Part shown: positions 48,101 to 60,122 of the stretch, piece after piece
Layout: every line of letters starts with the position of its first letter
How positions within the stretch are numbered: position 1 is the first letter of the stretch
From: Paulownia fortunei
Taxonomy: Eukaryota; Streptophyta; Magnoliopsida; Lamiales; Paulowniaceae
Direction: 5' to 3'
DNA: 64,000 bases
Assembly (NCBI GenBank): GCA_019321725.1
Contig: CM033106.1
Location: 30,182,118-30,246,117, forward strand
Notes under the pieces: model-generated
What the model was told of the DNA's origin: nothing
What the model saw: the letters and a program-made list of their open reading frames with translations, nothing else
Database searches by the model: none
Made by a program: the position numbers and the translations under genes

Positions 48101-49289
48101 GATGGCTTAGTTGATTGGGTATTCATACAATTTAATTTTCTGCATAAGTATTTCCTAATAACTTGGGATTTCATGGGGTGCTAATATCCATTTTTTTGTG
48201 ATTTATTTTTATTTAAAAAAAAAAAAAAAAAACTATTTCTACAGGCTAGGCCTATTCTGGTTCGAGTTACTGAAGGAGAAAGCTATGAAGAGTTGGTGGA
48301 TCCAAGACTAGGAAACAACTATGATCACCAGGAGATGCTTCGCATGGTGGCTTCTGCTGGTGCGTGTATTAGGCATTCTGCAAGGAGACGCCCTAAAATG
48401 AGCCAGGTCTATAACTATTTTCCCTACTTAATTGGATATATATATTAAAGAACATTAATCAATCACACACACGCACCAACACAGAGATTTATGTGAGTCA
48501 CACAAATAAGGGTTATGTCCCGTTACATTCAACAATACATTAAGTTTTTATGAAAAAATAAAATTATGTAATAATTTAGATTGTATATTCCTTTTTTTTT
48601 TTTTTTATCCAAACAATAGTTTGAAATGTAAAAAGCTGGATTTTTATCATGAAAAATATAATTTTACTGTACAGGTTTTATTTTGTAGAATTTTCCTTTA
48701 GTACTAGATAAATGTAAGCACTGTTAATGTTTTCATTGCTACAAGAATTCCCCATGATGGCTGAAGAGAAAATTTAATCTCTCAAACAAGAATTTTTATT
48801 CCAGATTTTGAGTCTTTGATTGTCGGCTTGGAAGATTACAAAGATGTTTGATCTTACAGAGGGGTTGCTATTTTCCCTCATGATTTCTTGTAAAGTAGAA
48901 TTTCTATCTATTTCTTGCAAGCTCAACTAAATCGCGAGCATTGCTTTCTTGTACATAGTTCATCATTCTTGTTCATTTGTCTTAATCAAGCTCCCTTTTC
49001 TTTCATTAAAGGCTTGACTGTTTAATTCTGTATACAGATTGTACGTGCCCTTGAAGGTGATGTCTCTCTAGATGACCTAAACGAGGGAGTCAAGACGGCG
49101 CAAATTGCAATGTTTGGCTCGAGTGGTGGCTCTGAGCACGACCTGAGAAGACTTGGGAAGGGCGGGGCCACGACGAGCCAAGAGTTCACCAGCAGCGATG
49201 ATGGGCTCACGGGAGAGTTCGTTCGCACCAGCGGTGGAAATTCACAAGAAATGCGGTCCAACCAAGGCGGTCGCACTCGCAGCCCTTGA
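45180..49289 (+). CDS. Proline-rich receptor-like protein kinase (PERK family), one-base frameshift
   Basis: Eight exons: 45180-45870, 46036-46580, 47346-47432, 47555-47625, 47752-47828, 47977-48118, 48245-48406 and 49038-49289. Allowing one missing base, about 675 residues. The N-terminal 180 residues are Ser/Pro-rich with many SPPPP motifs, extensin-like and without a signal peptide. A membrane segment follows (about 184-208, [19 protein letters not shown]), then basic CARRKKRKG. The kinase domain has [28 protein letters not shown] and [15 protein letters not shown], all expected residues for an active enzyme. PERKs act at the plasma membrane and are linked to cell-wall sensing. The frame breaks at a five-C run (46110-46114) in the juxtamembrane Pro-rich segment; a sixth C would restore the [11 protein letters not shown] continuity usual in the family. 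The start is the ATG at 45180, not a GTG six bases earlier. Confidence 0.93.
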
Positions 49290-50935
49290 TCGTCGAAAAA
49301 TTTATGTTTTTACACTTATAATGAAACCATAGGAGAACTGGTCTTTTCACCATTTGAACATTTGCTAAAACTAGACAGATGACGGTGAAGCCGTGAAGGC
49401 ACAAGTATATATATATATGGTACTTTTGCAACTTGTAGTTTTTAAGGTTTTTAACTTTTTAAATGCAATGTTTGTTTTACAGTCATATTCATAGTATGTT
49501 CCTTGGGGTTTGGTTCGTACTAAAAATATGTGGATTCTGAGATTCTTATGTTTGTTATATAAACTAATGTAAATAAAGTACACACCTTATTATATGGCCG
49601 GATATCTAATTTTGACATAGAGTTGGGATATACTCAGAGAAGTATTGGGATAATTTGTTTGATTTTGTTGAGGCTTAGAGGAGATTAATTCCTCGGATTT
49701 TTTTGTAACTGAATCAATTTTAGATTGATTTGACTCAAATTCCACATCCATATTCGTGGCACGCTTAAGATAATGATGTTTTTATATTCTTTTTTGATTT
49801 TGAGATGATAATTAAAATTAAGGTTATAAAACTCTGAAAAAAGAATCATATCTTGAATTTTAACTACACTTGAGGCATGTGTGTATTTATCTTACTTTAT
49901 ATTAATATAAGGATTGTTATATCGATATTTCTTGTAATCAATTAGTTGTTAATGATTGTTCTAAGTTATTTATTAAATTTTTTATGTAATGATATATTTA
50001 TCTTACTTTTATCTCTTTTTTCTTGTTAAATAAATCTTCTTTTGAAAATTTGGTGAAAAATGATATCATTTGCTTTAAATAATTTTCAACAATATTACAT
50101 TTAGATTAAATTAGTTCATACTGAAAATATATGGTATTTTGATTGTTATATAAGACAATTAATTAGATAATGCTAGAAGATTAGTATTTTAATCTATTTC
50201 ATCACATGATTCTTGAAGGTATATATCATATTTACTATGAATATGTTCAATATAAACAGTGATACCGTTTGCTTTGAACATTTTTCAATAGTTTCATTGA
50301 GTGAAAAATATGATGTCTCGATTGTTATATATGGTAATTGATTAAATAATGGTAAAAGATAAAATTTTAAATTTATTTAACCACATTGGTCATGTTTTAC
50401 CTATGATGATATTTTATCAAAAATGAATGAATTAATGACAAGAGTATATTTGGTAGTAAGAAACAATAATAATCTCCCCAATAACCTACCTAATACTAAT
50501 GTGCATTTAATTCATTATTTAAAACGATTCAATACTGTCTCATTAGTAATGAGCAATATTAGTAGTAAATTGCTTAGGGATAATCAAAATGGTGTTGAAT
50601 GTAATTATGAACTCCCATTATCACTAATCCCCGAGGCGGGGTTGGGTCGATTGACTCATTTACCCCTCGTGTCCACATGAGCGCTCCCTCACCGGAGTAA
50701 TCCCACTTTAGAAAACTTAAGTCGTACGTTCAGCTGTGTAGTGGGGACTCCAGAAGAGAAGAGGAGAGATCTGCACTCCACTCGACTCGTCTTTACACAC
50801 ACATATATATATATATATATACAGAAACGAAAGATTGCGTTCGGAGATCTGCAAATTCTCCTCTTCTCTTACTTACACGCACAAGATTTGTTTTATCGAC
50901 ACGTTTTCAGTTGAAAGCAAACAGATCTCTGTACA
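49290..50935. promoter_or_regulatory. PERK 3' flank and gamma-COP promoter
   Basis: AT-rich spacer. A TA microsatellite at about 50802-50821 and a CT/GA-rich leader precede the gamma-COP ATG. No other gene is seen. Confidence 0.5.
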
Positions 50936-53900
50936 ATGGCGCAGCCGCTTGTGAAGAAAGACGATGATCGCGATGAAGAAGGTGCGTTTCTGGAATTCGA
51001 TTATTTCTTACTCCGTAGTTTGAATTTATTTTGGATTGATGTAATTACAGTTCCGGTTTACATTTCGGTTTTACCTAATTTAATTCAATTTCAGATCTGC
51101 GGTTTCGGTTTGAATGATTGATTTACGATGGATTAGAATGCTAGACAATGATAAAGCTGACCCATGAGCGTATGAGATGTTTATTCTAGTTAGGTTTCCT
51201 CTGGGCTGGAATTATATGATTTGGTTGGTTTAATACTATTTGGAGCTTGCCAATATATCCTACTTATACCTATGACTTGTTTTGATTGTATAATTGGTTC
51301 ATTTGAGGTTCGGATTTACGTTTTGGTTTTTACTTATTCAATTCAGTATTGGATCTGCAATTTTTCTGTGTTCATGGAATCACGTATGATATTGCCACTA
51401 GTTAGAGTCAACGAGTTTATAAAAGGCTTTTATATGAGTTATTCTAATTGTGATAGAATTTGGATATCACGAATTGGAAATAGATGTTGTATAAGATATA
51501 TGGTTGATCAGGGTTTGGTTATGATGGAACATTCAGATTGGGTTTACGTCTACTCTGTATAGGGGTTTAGCATGATAAACTGTTCTTTAGATTCTTAGGA
51601 GGTGATTAGTATGCACCACTGGGAATGAAATGATGATGAGAAAAGAACGATATGACTATAGCATTCCTATACTTGGTATATATTAGGAAAGGAATAGAAT
51701 CGTCATTCCTTGTTTGATTATGGTAATTAAAAAAAATGGTAGGAGTGGAATAATTTTTTTTAATGATCAAATTACCTTTCTATAGAAATTTTTTAAAATA
51801 AAATTATCATTTACTAATAACCAGTCGGTGTTAAATAATATATATATATATGCTAATATACATAAAATCTCATAGGGTATTTTTTTTTCTCCATAAAAAG
51901 AACAATGACCAAACAATAAAATTATTGTAGATCTTCCTTTTTTATATCCTAGGATTTTGTATCTTTGATAAAAAAAATTGAATTAAGAGATACAAGATGA
52001 AGATTAAAAGAGAAATGAGACGATGAGAAAGAATTCATATGGTGTTGATTGTTGGTGGGATTGAGAGAAAGAGTTGCAAATGTGATTTTTTTGTGTTGGT
52101 TTAGTTTTATTAAGGATGACAACGTGTCCATGTCAAATCAGGACCTGTTCCAACCCTTCCTTTGGGAGGGGTATGAAACCATGAATAGGTCTCGGGACTT
52201 GAACCCAACTCAATCCCAATTCGTTAAATAATTGCATATATTATTTTTATTATTGTGTATGTATTTACTGGATGCGTATATATATATATATAAAATGTGT
52301 ATGTCACGTATATACACACATATAAAATATAAATAAAATAATCTTATAAAAAATTAGTAAATAGTTAAATATATAAAAGTAATGCATTATGAAATTTTTA
52401 ATCTTCTAAAAATTAATATGCACATACAAATTTATAAATAGTTAGTTCTTTGTTAATAATACTATTTTCTCATATTTAGAAAGTTACGACGGTATTGATT
52501 TTTAAAAAATATTTTTTAATATTTTTAAATTATAAAGTGGGTCTAATGAGGGGACCGTCCTGTTGGGCCTCGGGTTTGTGGTGGGTCCAAGTCCATAAAA
52601 AATTTGATGAATCGGGTATCGAATTTTGGCAAACATGCCCTAAGCCTGACTCACTGTCATCCCTATATTTTATCAAATACTTTGTTAAGTTTAGGAGAGT
52701 AATTTTGTAAAAAATAAATGTAGGTTTATTATTGACTGATTTAGAATGGTTAAACACATGGAGAGGGAGGAAATGACTAATCCCATGCTTTTGGGAATGG
52801 TAATTCCTAACAATAAGTCATACCGATCATGCGTCTGGAAATGGACTTGGGAATGCCCATTCCATTCCCACTCTATTCCTACATACAAATGATGCCGTAC
52901 GTTATTAATATCGTGATGTTGAACTTGTTAAACTTGCAGCGGATTACTCTCCATTTTTGGGGATTGAGAAGGGTGCAGTATTACAGGAAGCTAGGGTTTT
53001 TAATGACCCTCAGTTGGATGCAAGGAGATGTTCGCAGGTACTCTTATTGCTGTTATGTCAAATGACATAACAGTTTTTGGCTTTTACCATTTTTTTTTAA
53101 TTGTCTTGAATTAATAATCAACTGTTTTAATTTTCTCCGTTTTAGGTCATCACGAAGCTTCTGTATCTTCTGAATCAGGGTGAAACATTCACGAAGGTCA
53201 GACTCTGATGTTGTTACAGTCTCTCTCTCTCTCTCTCTCTGTTGCTTACTCAAATGCGAACACAAACACACACGATTACGCTTGTGCATGTACACACACA
53301 TTGATACACACTCTCAATGTTGCATGCAACACAAATGCAAAGACCTACTGTAATTCAGACAATCTTAAAAATGAGATGTATCATTTCACGTTGAGCTTGC
53401 AGACGCGCTTGTTATACACCTCAACACAAAGACCACTTGCTGAGTCTGATACATATGGTTAAAACAGTAGAGGCGTAATGCGATTTGTAATGGCAATGCA
53501 TCAGTAGTGCAGCAGGCCTTTGAAGATTAACTTTTTTAAATTACTCTCAGTTTATCCAGTAGACACTAGCTATTTGTAGCATCCAGAGAACTTTATAGGG
53601 GGCTCTTATTCTGCGTTACATGTCATGAATAGTACCTGTTGAATTTTTCAGGACACCTTCTGTGACAGTTCTTGCAGGTTTAATTGCCACTGCATTGGCT
53701 TCGTTCTTGTTGATTGGGTGTTATATAGTGTGTGTTTTTTTACAGTTTTTTGCTATTGTATTTATGATCCCAGAAATGTAATTGGCTACAATATGTCGAA
53801 TATGGGCAACTCAAGCATGAATTAAAAGGAAGTTCATGATGAAACTTTTTGTAAAATGACTTTAGGAATGTCTGTGAACTTGTGCTCGCCGGACTATTTC

Positions 53901-56900
53901 TTTTAAAGCATTTCCTAGTAAGCATTTTTCTGCATAGACAGATGATTTTCCAACATATTTCAGGTTTTTTATTTTTATAGTGGTTTAGCAAAGTGGCAAC
54001 CCTTACATTTTGATATATTTTCCAGTTAGGGTATTATCTAATGTATTTTAGTCTGATTTCTAGATTGAAGCAACAGAAGTATTTTTTGCTGTTACAAAGC
54101 TGTTTCAGTCCAGAGATATTGGTTTGAGAAGGATGGTTTATCTAATGATAAAGGAGCTTTCTCCCTCTGCAGATGAGGTAACTTAGGCACACATTTCCTT
54201 GTTTTTGTTATTAGTACTTTTGTATTGATGCTCATTAGTTTTCCAAGGAGGTTGAGATTGAACTCTTTTATTTTTGGCTTGAAAGGTTATCATTGTCACA
54301 AGCTCCCTAATGAAGGACATGAATAGCCGCACTGATATGTATCGAGCAAATGCTATCCGTGTGCTTTGTCGAATTACTGATGGTACACTTTTGACCCAAA
54401 TTGAGAGATACCTAAAGCAGGCTATTGTGGACAAAAATCCTGTGGTTGCCAGTGCTGCACTTGTGAGTGGTATCCATCTGCTACAGGTACTATTTGATGT
54501 TTGAAGAATTACGCGATTTGTAGTTAGTTGAAGTGTTAATATTTGTATAATTATTTTGACAGTCAAATCCAGAGATAGTCAAAAGATGGAGTAATGAAGT
54601 ACAAGAAGCTGTTCAATCTCGAGCTGCACTTGTACAGTTCCATGCACTTGCTCTGCTCCACCAGGTAAGAGGTTTTGTTGCTCAGTAGTATGTGTCAAAC
54701 TGCTTTGACCATTATAACATATAATTTACTCCCTATGCAGATTCCATCTTTGTTCTTAAAGCTTATTTTTGTTACAACTTGAATGAAGTACTGACCAGCA
54801 ATCCTATATTATGCAAGTAATGTTTCTGAATGTTAGGAATTTCTTCTCAATGCCATTAATCAAGAGCTGCAAGTATTATAGGAATTTCAAAACAATTGTC
54901 TTCGGACGCCTGACATCAAGAAAACTTTCTTAATAAGTTTTATGGATTCAGCTTGCTGATTTTTAGTCTGGTGTGAAATCAAAATGGCATGAAATGTTTG
55001 ACATGTTCCTTCTTTTTTGGCCATAGCTTTCTCTATATTTTTCTTTTCCAAGGGAAAATAAGGGTTTTGTGTCCTGTTAGAGAACTGAGTTTGTATAAAA
55101 TACAAGCAAGGGGCCACATTTTAGGTATATGCCTGAACCACGTCTCCTATTATGGTCTTGTTACTTATTATAATTTCCTTGTACTTATTGTTTCCCTTAG
55201 GCTTTGCTTGTTAATTCGGTACCCTTTTGAATGCCCTTGAGGAGGAAACTAACCTTTGTGCATTGATTATTCATTATATTTTCCTTAAAATTTAGGGTTT
55301 TTTTTTTTCCTTCTGTTTGTTTGTCAATTTTGGAATGCGAAATGTTTTTCCATTTAGTGTAGTACATTGGTTGCAAATTTTGGTTCATAAATGGTGTTTT
55401 TTGTGGAGTATTTTCTTGTATAAAAGGCCTTGACCTGGTTTGGTTGGATTTATATGTACTATTTATGAGCTTGCAGATACGACAGAATGACCGGTTGGCT
55501 GTTAGCAAGTTGGTTACCAGCTTGACAAAAGGGACTGTTCGTTCTCCTTTAGCTCAATGCCTTCTGATTCGCTACACCAGTCAGGTAGTGTCTTTCTGAT
55601 GTGATGGAGTTTGGGTGTGTGGGGGGTGGGGTGGGTTCTTTCAAGTACTGATAGAGCAGTTGTTCATTGATATATATAGGTTATCAGAGAGTCAGGTGTT
55701 AATACCCAAACAGGAGACAGACCATTCTATGACTATCTCGAGGGTTGTCTCCGTCACAAAGCTGAAATGGTTATCTTCGAAGCAGCTCGTGCAATCACAG
55801 AGTTGAGCAACGTCACTACCAGAGAGCTAACTCCTGCGATAACTGTTTTACAGCTTTTCTTAAGTTCTTCTAAGCCCGTGTTAAGGTTTGCTGCTGTCCG
55901 GACTTTGAATAAGGTTGGTGTTCCTATAGTGATATGATATGTACTCTTCCCAATGACCAATTTATTTTTTCAGTGTAGGATGATTTGATGCTTTATTTTG
56001 ATTGTTTTTTTCTTTCTATATGCTGATCCTCTCTTTCGCCATCTTTCAAGTTTATGAAATTAATCTTTCTTCAATCTGCAGTTTTTTCCATGAGGACACC
56101 GAAAAGTGAATTTTTAAATATTTTTTGATGTGAGTTAGACATGACCTACTAAAGGACACACAAAAGCAGCAGTTTAATTATTTGATTGTATAGTTGCTCC
56201 CTCATTGGGTTCTCATACCAGCGAATAGCTTCTGCTGACTTGGACTTTATAAGTTTGTTTTGGCATTTCCTGGTGATCCTGACTTTTGCAAATATTTTAT
56301 AGTAGAGCACTGAAATCTACATCAACTCATTTTCAACCTTTTTTTGACAGCAAAACATATAAGCTTACATACATTTTCCAGCTTGGCAGGTTCTGTTGTA
56401 CTATGCCAAAAGGAACATAATCTAATGATTTTTCTCAAGCAGATTGGCTTTGGCTAAATAAAAGTTCATCGACATTTGGGTTAAAGAATGTCGAGGCCAG
56501 CTCGAACATGTCTTTGGATCATTTTATGATATCAAACTGAGCTTGAACAACTCAAAGTTCAGCTCAAGCGATTTACACCCCTAACTATGTTAACTACATT
56601 GATGTTGTTTGCAAATACCTGATGGTTTTATTTTTCTTAACTGTGTAATTTGTGTAATTTTCATGTTGATGCATAATAAAAGTGCGTACTTGACATATAT
56701 ACCCTATGGTTTTTACCTGTACTAGAAAGCTTGGTTTGCGTAATTTGTTCTTAGATACTGCCTTGCATTTTGTGGCAAGTACTTCACAAAAATTAGGGTT
56801 ATGGTGCTTCTTATTCAACTGTTATGCTTGTAAGATATTTGAAAGTTTACTGTTGGACCATTCAACGAAAGGACCTCTTCAAGGTTTCACTTCTATACTC

Positions 56901-59900
56901 TTGTTTTTATGTTCCATGCATGTACGGGTCTTTTTTATCAAGTGAGTTCACTCATTTTCATGTATTTCAAACTTACAATGCATACAGGTGGCAATGACGC
57001 ATCCCATGGCTGTAACCAATTGTAATATAGACATGGAAAGCTTGATTTCAGACCAGAATAGAAGTATAGCAACTCTTGCCATTACGACTCTACTGAAAAC
57101 AGGCAACGAATCTAGTGTTGATCGCTTGATGAAACAGATTACAAATTTTATGTCTGATATTGCTGATGAATTCAAGATTGTTGTGGTAGAAGCTATAAGA
57201 TCATTGTGTTTGAAGTTCCCACTCAAGTATAGATCTCTGTGAGTGATTTTAGAGTTTTCCCTTGAAACAAAGGATTTATAACTTATCATGTTCATGCCTT
57301 TTAACGGTGGTATTTCCTTTTCATATTATTTTGGTATAAACATCTAATTATGCTTAACTTTCTGGGTTTCCCTCAGGATGAATTTCTTAAGCAATATCTT
57401 GAGAGAAGAGGGTGGGTTTGAGTACAAAAAGGCAATTGTTGATTCAATTGTAATCTTAATTAGAGATATTCCAGATGCCAAAGAAAGTGGATTGCTGCAC
57501 TTATGTGAATTCATTGAGGATTGTGAATTCACATATCTTTCCACCCAGGTTTACTTTTATCTTCTTGGTACCATTCTTTTATTTCTGGCTACTCTTCTTT
57601 GGTGCATGCTAGTTTTGGCTCAATCACTCAAATTTCATTGTTTGTTGTGTTAGATACTTCACTTTCTTGGAAATGAGGGACCCAAGACGTCAGATCCCAG
57701 TAAATATATCCGGTATATCTATAATCGAGTAATACTTGAGAATGCTACTGTCCGAGCCAGCGCTGTCAGCACACTGGCAAAATTTGGTGCCATGATTGAC
57801 TCATTGAAAGTAAGACTGCATCTCTGTTGTGATCATAGTTAAAATCTTGAGTTACTAACCATAAGAAATCATGTACTCCCTTCTGCAGCCTCGCATATTT
57901 GTTTTATTGAGGCGTTGCCTTTTCGATAATGATGATGAGGTCAGTTTTATGTCCATTATGCTTCAACCTGTATATAAGTTGTAGATTGTTTGTGCTTGTT
58001 GCAAATTCTTTTTTCAAATGATATCATTTTACTTTATGAAGCTTATAACAAGTATCACATCCTCTTTATAGGTTCGGGACAGAGCTACTCTGTACTTGAA
58101 TACCCTTGGAGATGGTTCAGTTGCTGAAACTGACAAAGATGTTAAAGAATTTTTGTTTGACTCACTTGATATACCACTGACAAATATGGAAACTAGTTTG
58201 AAAAACTATGTAAGTAATCATGGTTTTATTTTAGGGTTGTGTAATAATTTTGTTTGTGTTTTAGTATTTGGCTTGGTCTCATTTGTTCTTCTGGAACAGA
58301 TACAAAATCCTGCAGAAGAGCCTTTCGATATTAATTCTGTACCCAGAGAGGCTAAATCTCAGCCTCTTGCAGAGAAGAAAGCCCCTGGTAAAAAGCCAAC
58401 TGTTTTGGGTGCACCACCTTCTGCCCCCACCTCTGCAGCTGATGCTTATGAAAGGCTTCTATCATCTATCCCTGAATTTGCAAGTTTTGGAAAGCTTTTC
58501 AAGGTTTGTGGATGAGCATTTTCAACAAGTAAATTCCTGCTGTGCTTCATTCTGGTAATTTTCTGGTTGGGAGGTACTCACTGAATTTTTGTTGCTCATG
58601 ATCAGTCATCAGCTCCAGTGGAGCTTACAGAAGCAGAAACTGAATATGCAGTTAATGTTGTCAAGCACATATTTGACCGCCACGTGGTGTTCCAGTACAA
58701 TTGCACGAATACAATACCAGAACAGCTACTTGAAAATGTAGAGACTGTATATCAGAAGTATTTGTTTCCTTTTGACCTTAGTTTGAGGATTCCTTTTCTT
58801 AATTGTCTTCCCGCTTGTAGGTTACTGTTATTGTGGATGCTTCTGAAGCTGAGGAGTTTTCTGAAGTAGGAACAAAACCTTTAAGAACTCTCCCATACGA
58901 TACACCAGCACAAACATTTGTGGCATTTGAGAAACCTGAAGGTGTCCCAGCAGTCGGGAAATTCTCAAACTTGTTGAGGTTTACTGTTAAAGAGGTATTT
59001 GTTTGTTAGCTCAATTGTTTATACCTTAGATGAGTCCTCATGCATCACCTTGTAACCTAAGGCTTGACATACATTATCAGGAGGAAAGTATATTTTATTT
59101 ATCCATCACATGCTATTTGAAATGCCTGAAGTTGCTTCTACTTACATCATCAGGAGGAAATTTCCGATTTATTAATGATTTGTTATTGTGGATGCTTCAC
59201 TCATTTGAAATGACTATTGTGGATGCTTCTAAGAAATGGTCACGAGGGAGACAGATGATGAGTGATGTATATTTATTCTTTTCTTACTGTCATTTGTATG
59301 ACTAATTTTGGTTTTGTTGCTGTAAAAGATGCCAACGTTGTGTCTGTAGTCTCCTGTTCTTTAATTGTTCATCGCTGCTTAAATTGGGTTAGGTTGATCC
59401 CTCTACTGGTGAGGCTGAAGATGATGGTGTGGAAGATGAATACCAGCTCGAGGATTTTGAAGTTGTTGCTGCAGATTATATTCTTAAAGTTGGGGTCTCT
59501 AACTTTAAGAATGCCTGGGAAAGCATGGACCCTGATGGCGAGCGAATAGACGAATATGGTCTTGGCCTAGAGAAAGCCTGGCAGAAGCTGTGAATGCAGT
59601 CATCAATCTTCTCGGCATGCAACCCTGTGAGGTTAGTGCAAAATACTTTTACAAGATAGAAGGCTTCCTTTGTTGTTGAAGCTGGGAATTATGGCCATAA
59701 CTTGCCTAGTAGTTTTTGGAAGAAATTGAGATTGTGCTCACTAATAATTTTGTTAAGGAAAAGATTTGTATATGTGGACATGTTTTTCCTGGTAGGTTTT
59801 GTTGAAAGTGCTGCCTTATGGCCCCATAGTTCACATTTATTCTCACATCTTTGTGGTATCAGCCTGTTGCCTTTGGGAGAAAGCTGAAAGAAGTAGTTTT

Positions 59901-60122
59901 CTTCTTGTATTCCCATTTGTTTTCCAGGGTACAGAGGTGGTCCCAAGCAACTCAAGATCACATACATGTTTATTATCAGGCGTATACATTGGAGACGTGA
60001 AGGTGCTTGTCCGTTTGTCATTTGGATTTGATGGGGCAAAAGAGGTGGCAATGAAGTTAGCAGTAAGATCTGAGGATGAGAATGTTAGTGATGCGATTCA
60101 TGAAATAGTTGCCAGTGGGTAG
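50936..60122 (+). CDS. COPG: Coatomer subunit gamma (gamma-COP), one-base frameshift near the C terminus
   Basis: Eighteen exons between 50936 and 60122: 50936-50981, 52940-53037, 53146-53196, 54064-54177, 54286-54486, 54563-54664, 55477-55584, 55680-55913, 56988-57238, 57377-57548, 57654-57809, 57889-57939, 58072-58209, 58300-58503, 58606-58737, 58821-58994, 59393-59631 and 59928-60122. With one base restored the length is about 888 residues, matching the roughly 886 of the Arabidopsis protein. It is a COPI coat subunit of Golgi vesicles, binding dilysine cargo tails and Arf1. An adaptin-like HEAT trunk (about 25-535) leads to a linker with [12 protein letters not shown], then the appendage domain. 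The frame breaks at GGCCTAGAG (59564-59572): one more C would give [12 protein letters not shown]. As given, a TGA at 59591 removes the second half of the appendage. Intron 1 (1.96 kb) contains AT-rich insertion-like sequence. Confidence 0.94.
53217..53240. repeat. CT microsatellite in gamma-COP intron 3
   Basis: A short TC dinucleotide run just after the third exon. Confidence 0.9.

Noticed and set aside
51600..52880. Possible MITE in gamma-COP intron 1, with GGAATG/CATTCC-rich ends
   Set aside because: The ends resemble each other only loosely and I could not define terminal repeats or a target-site duplication.
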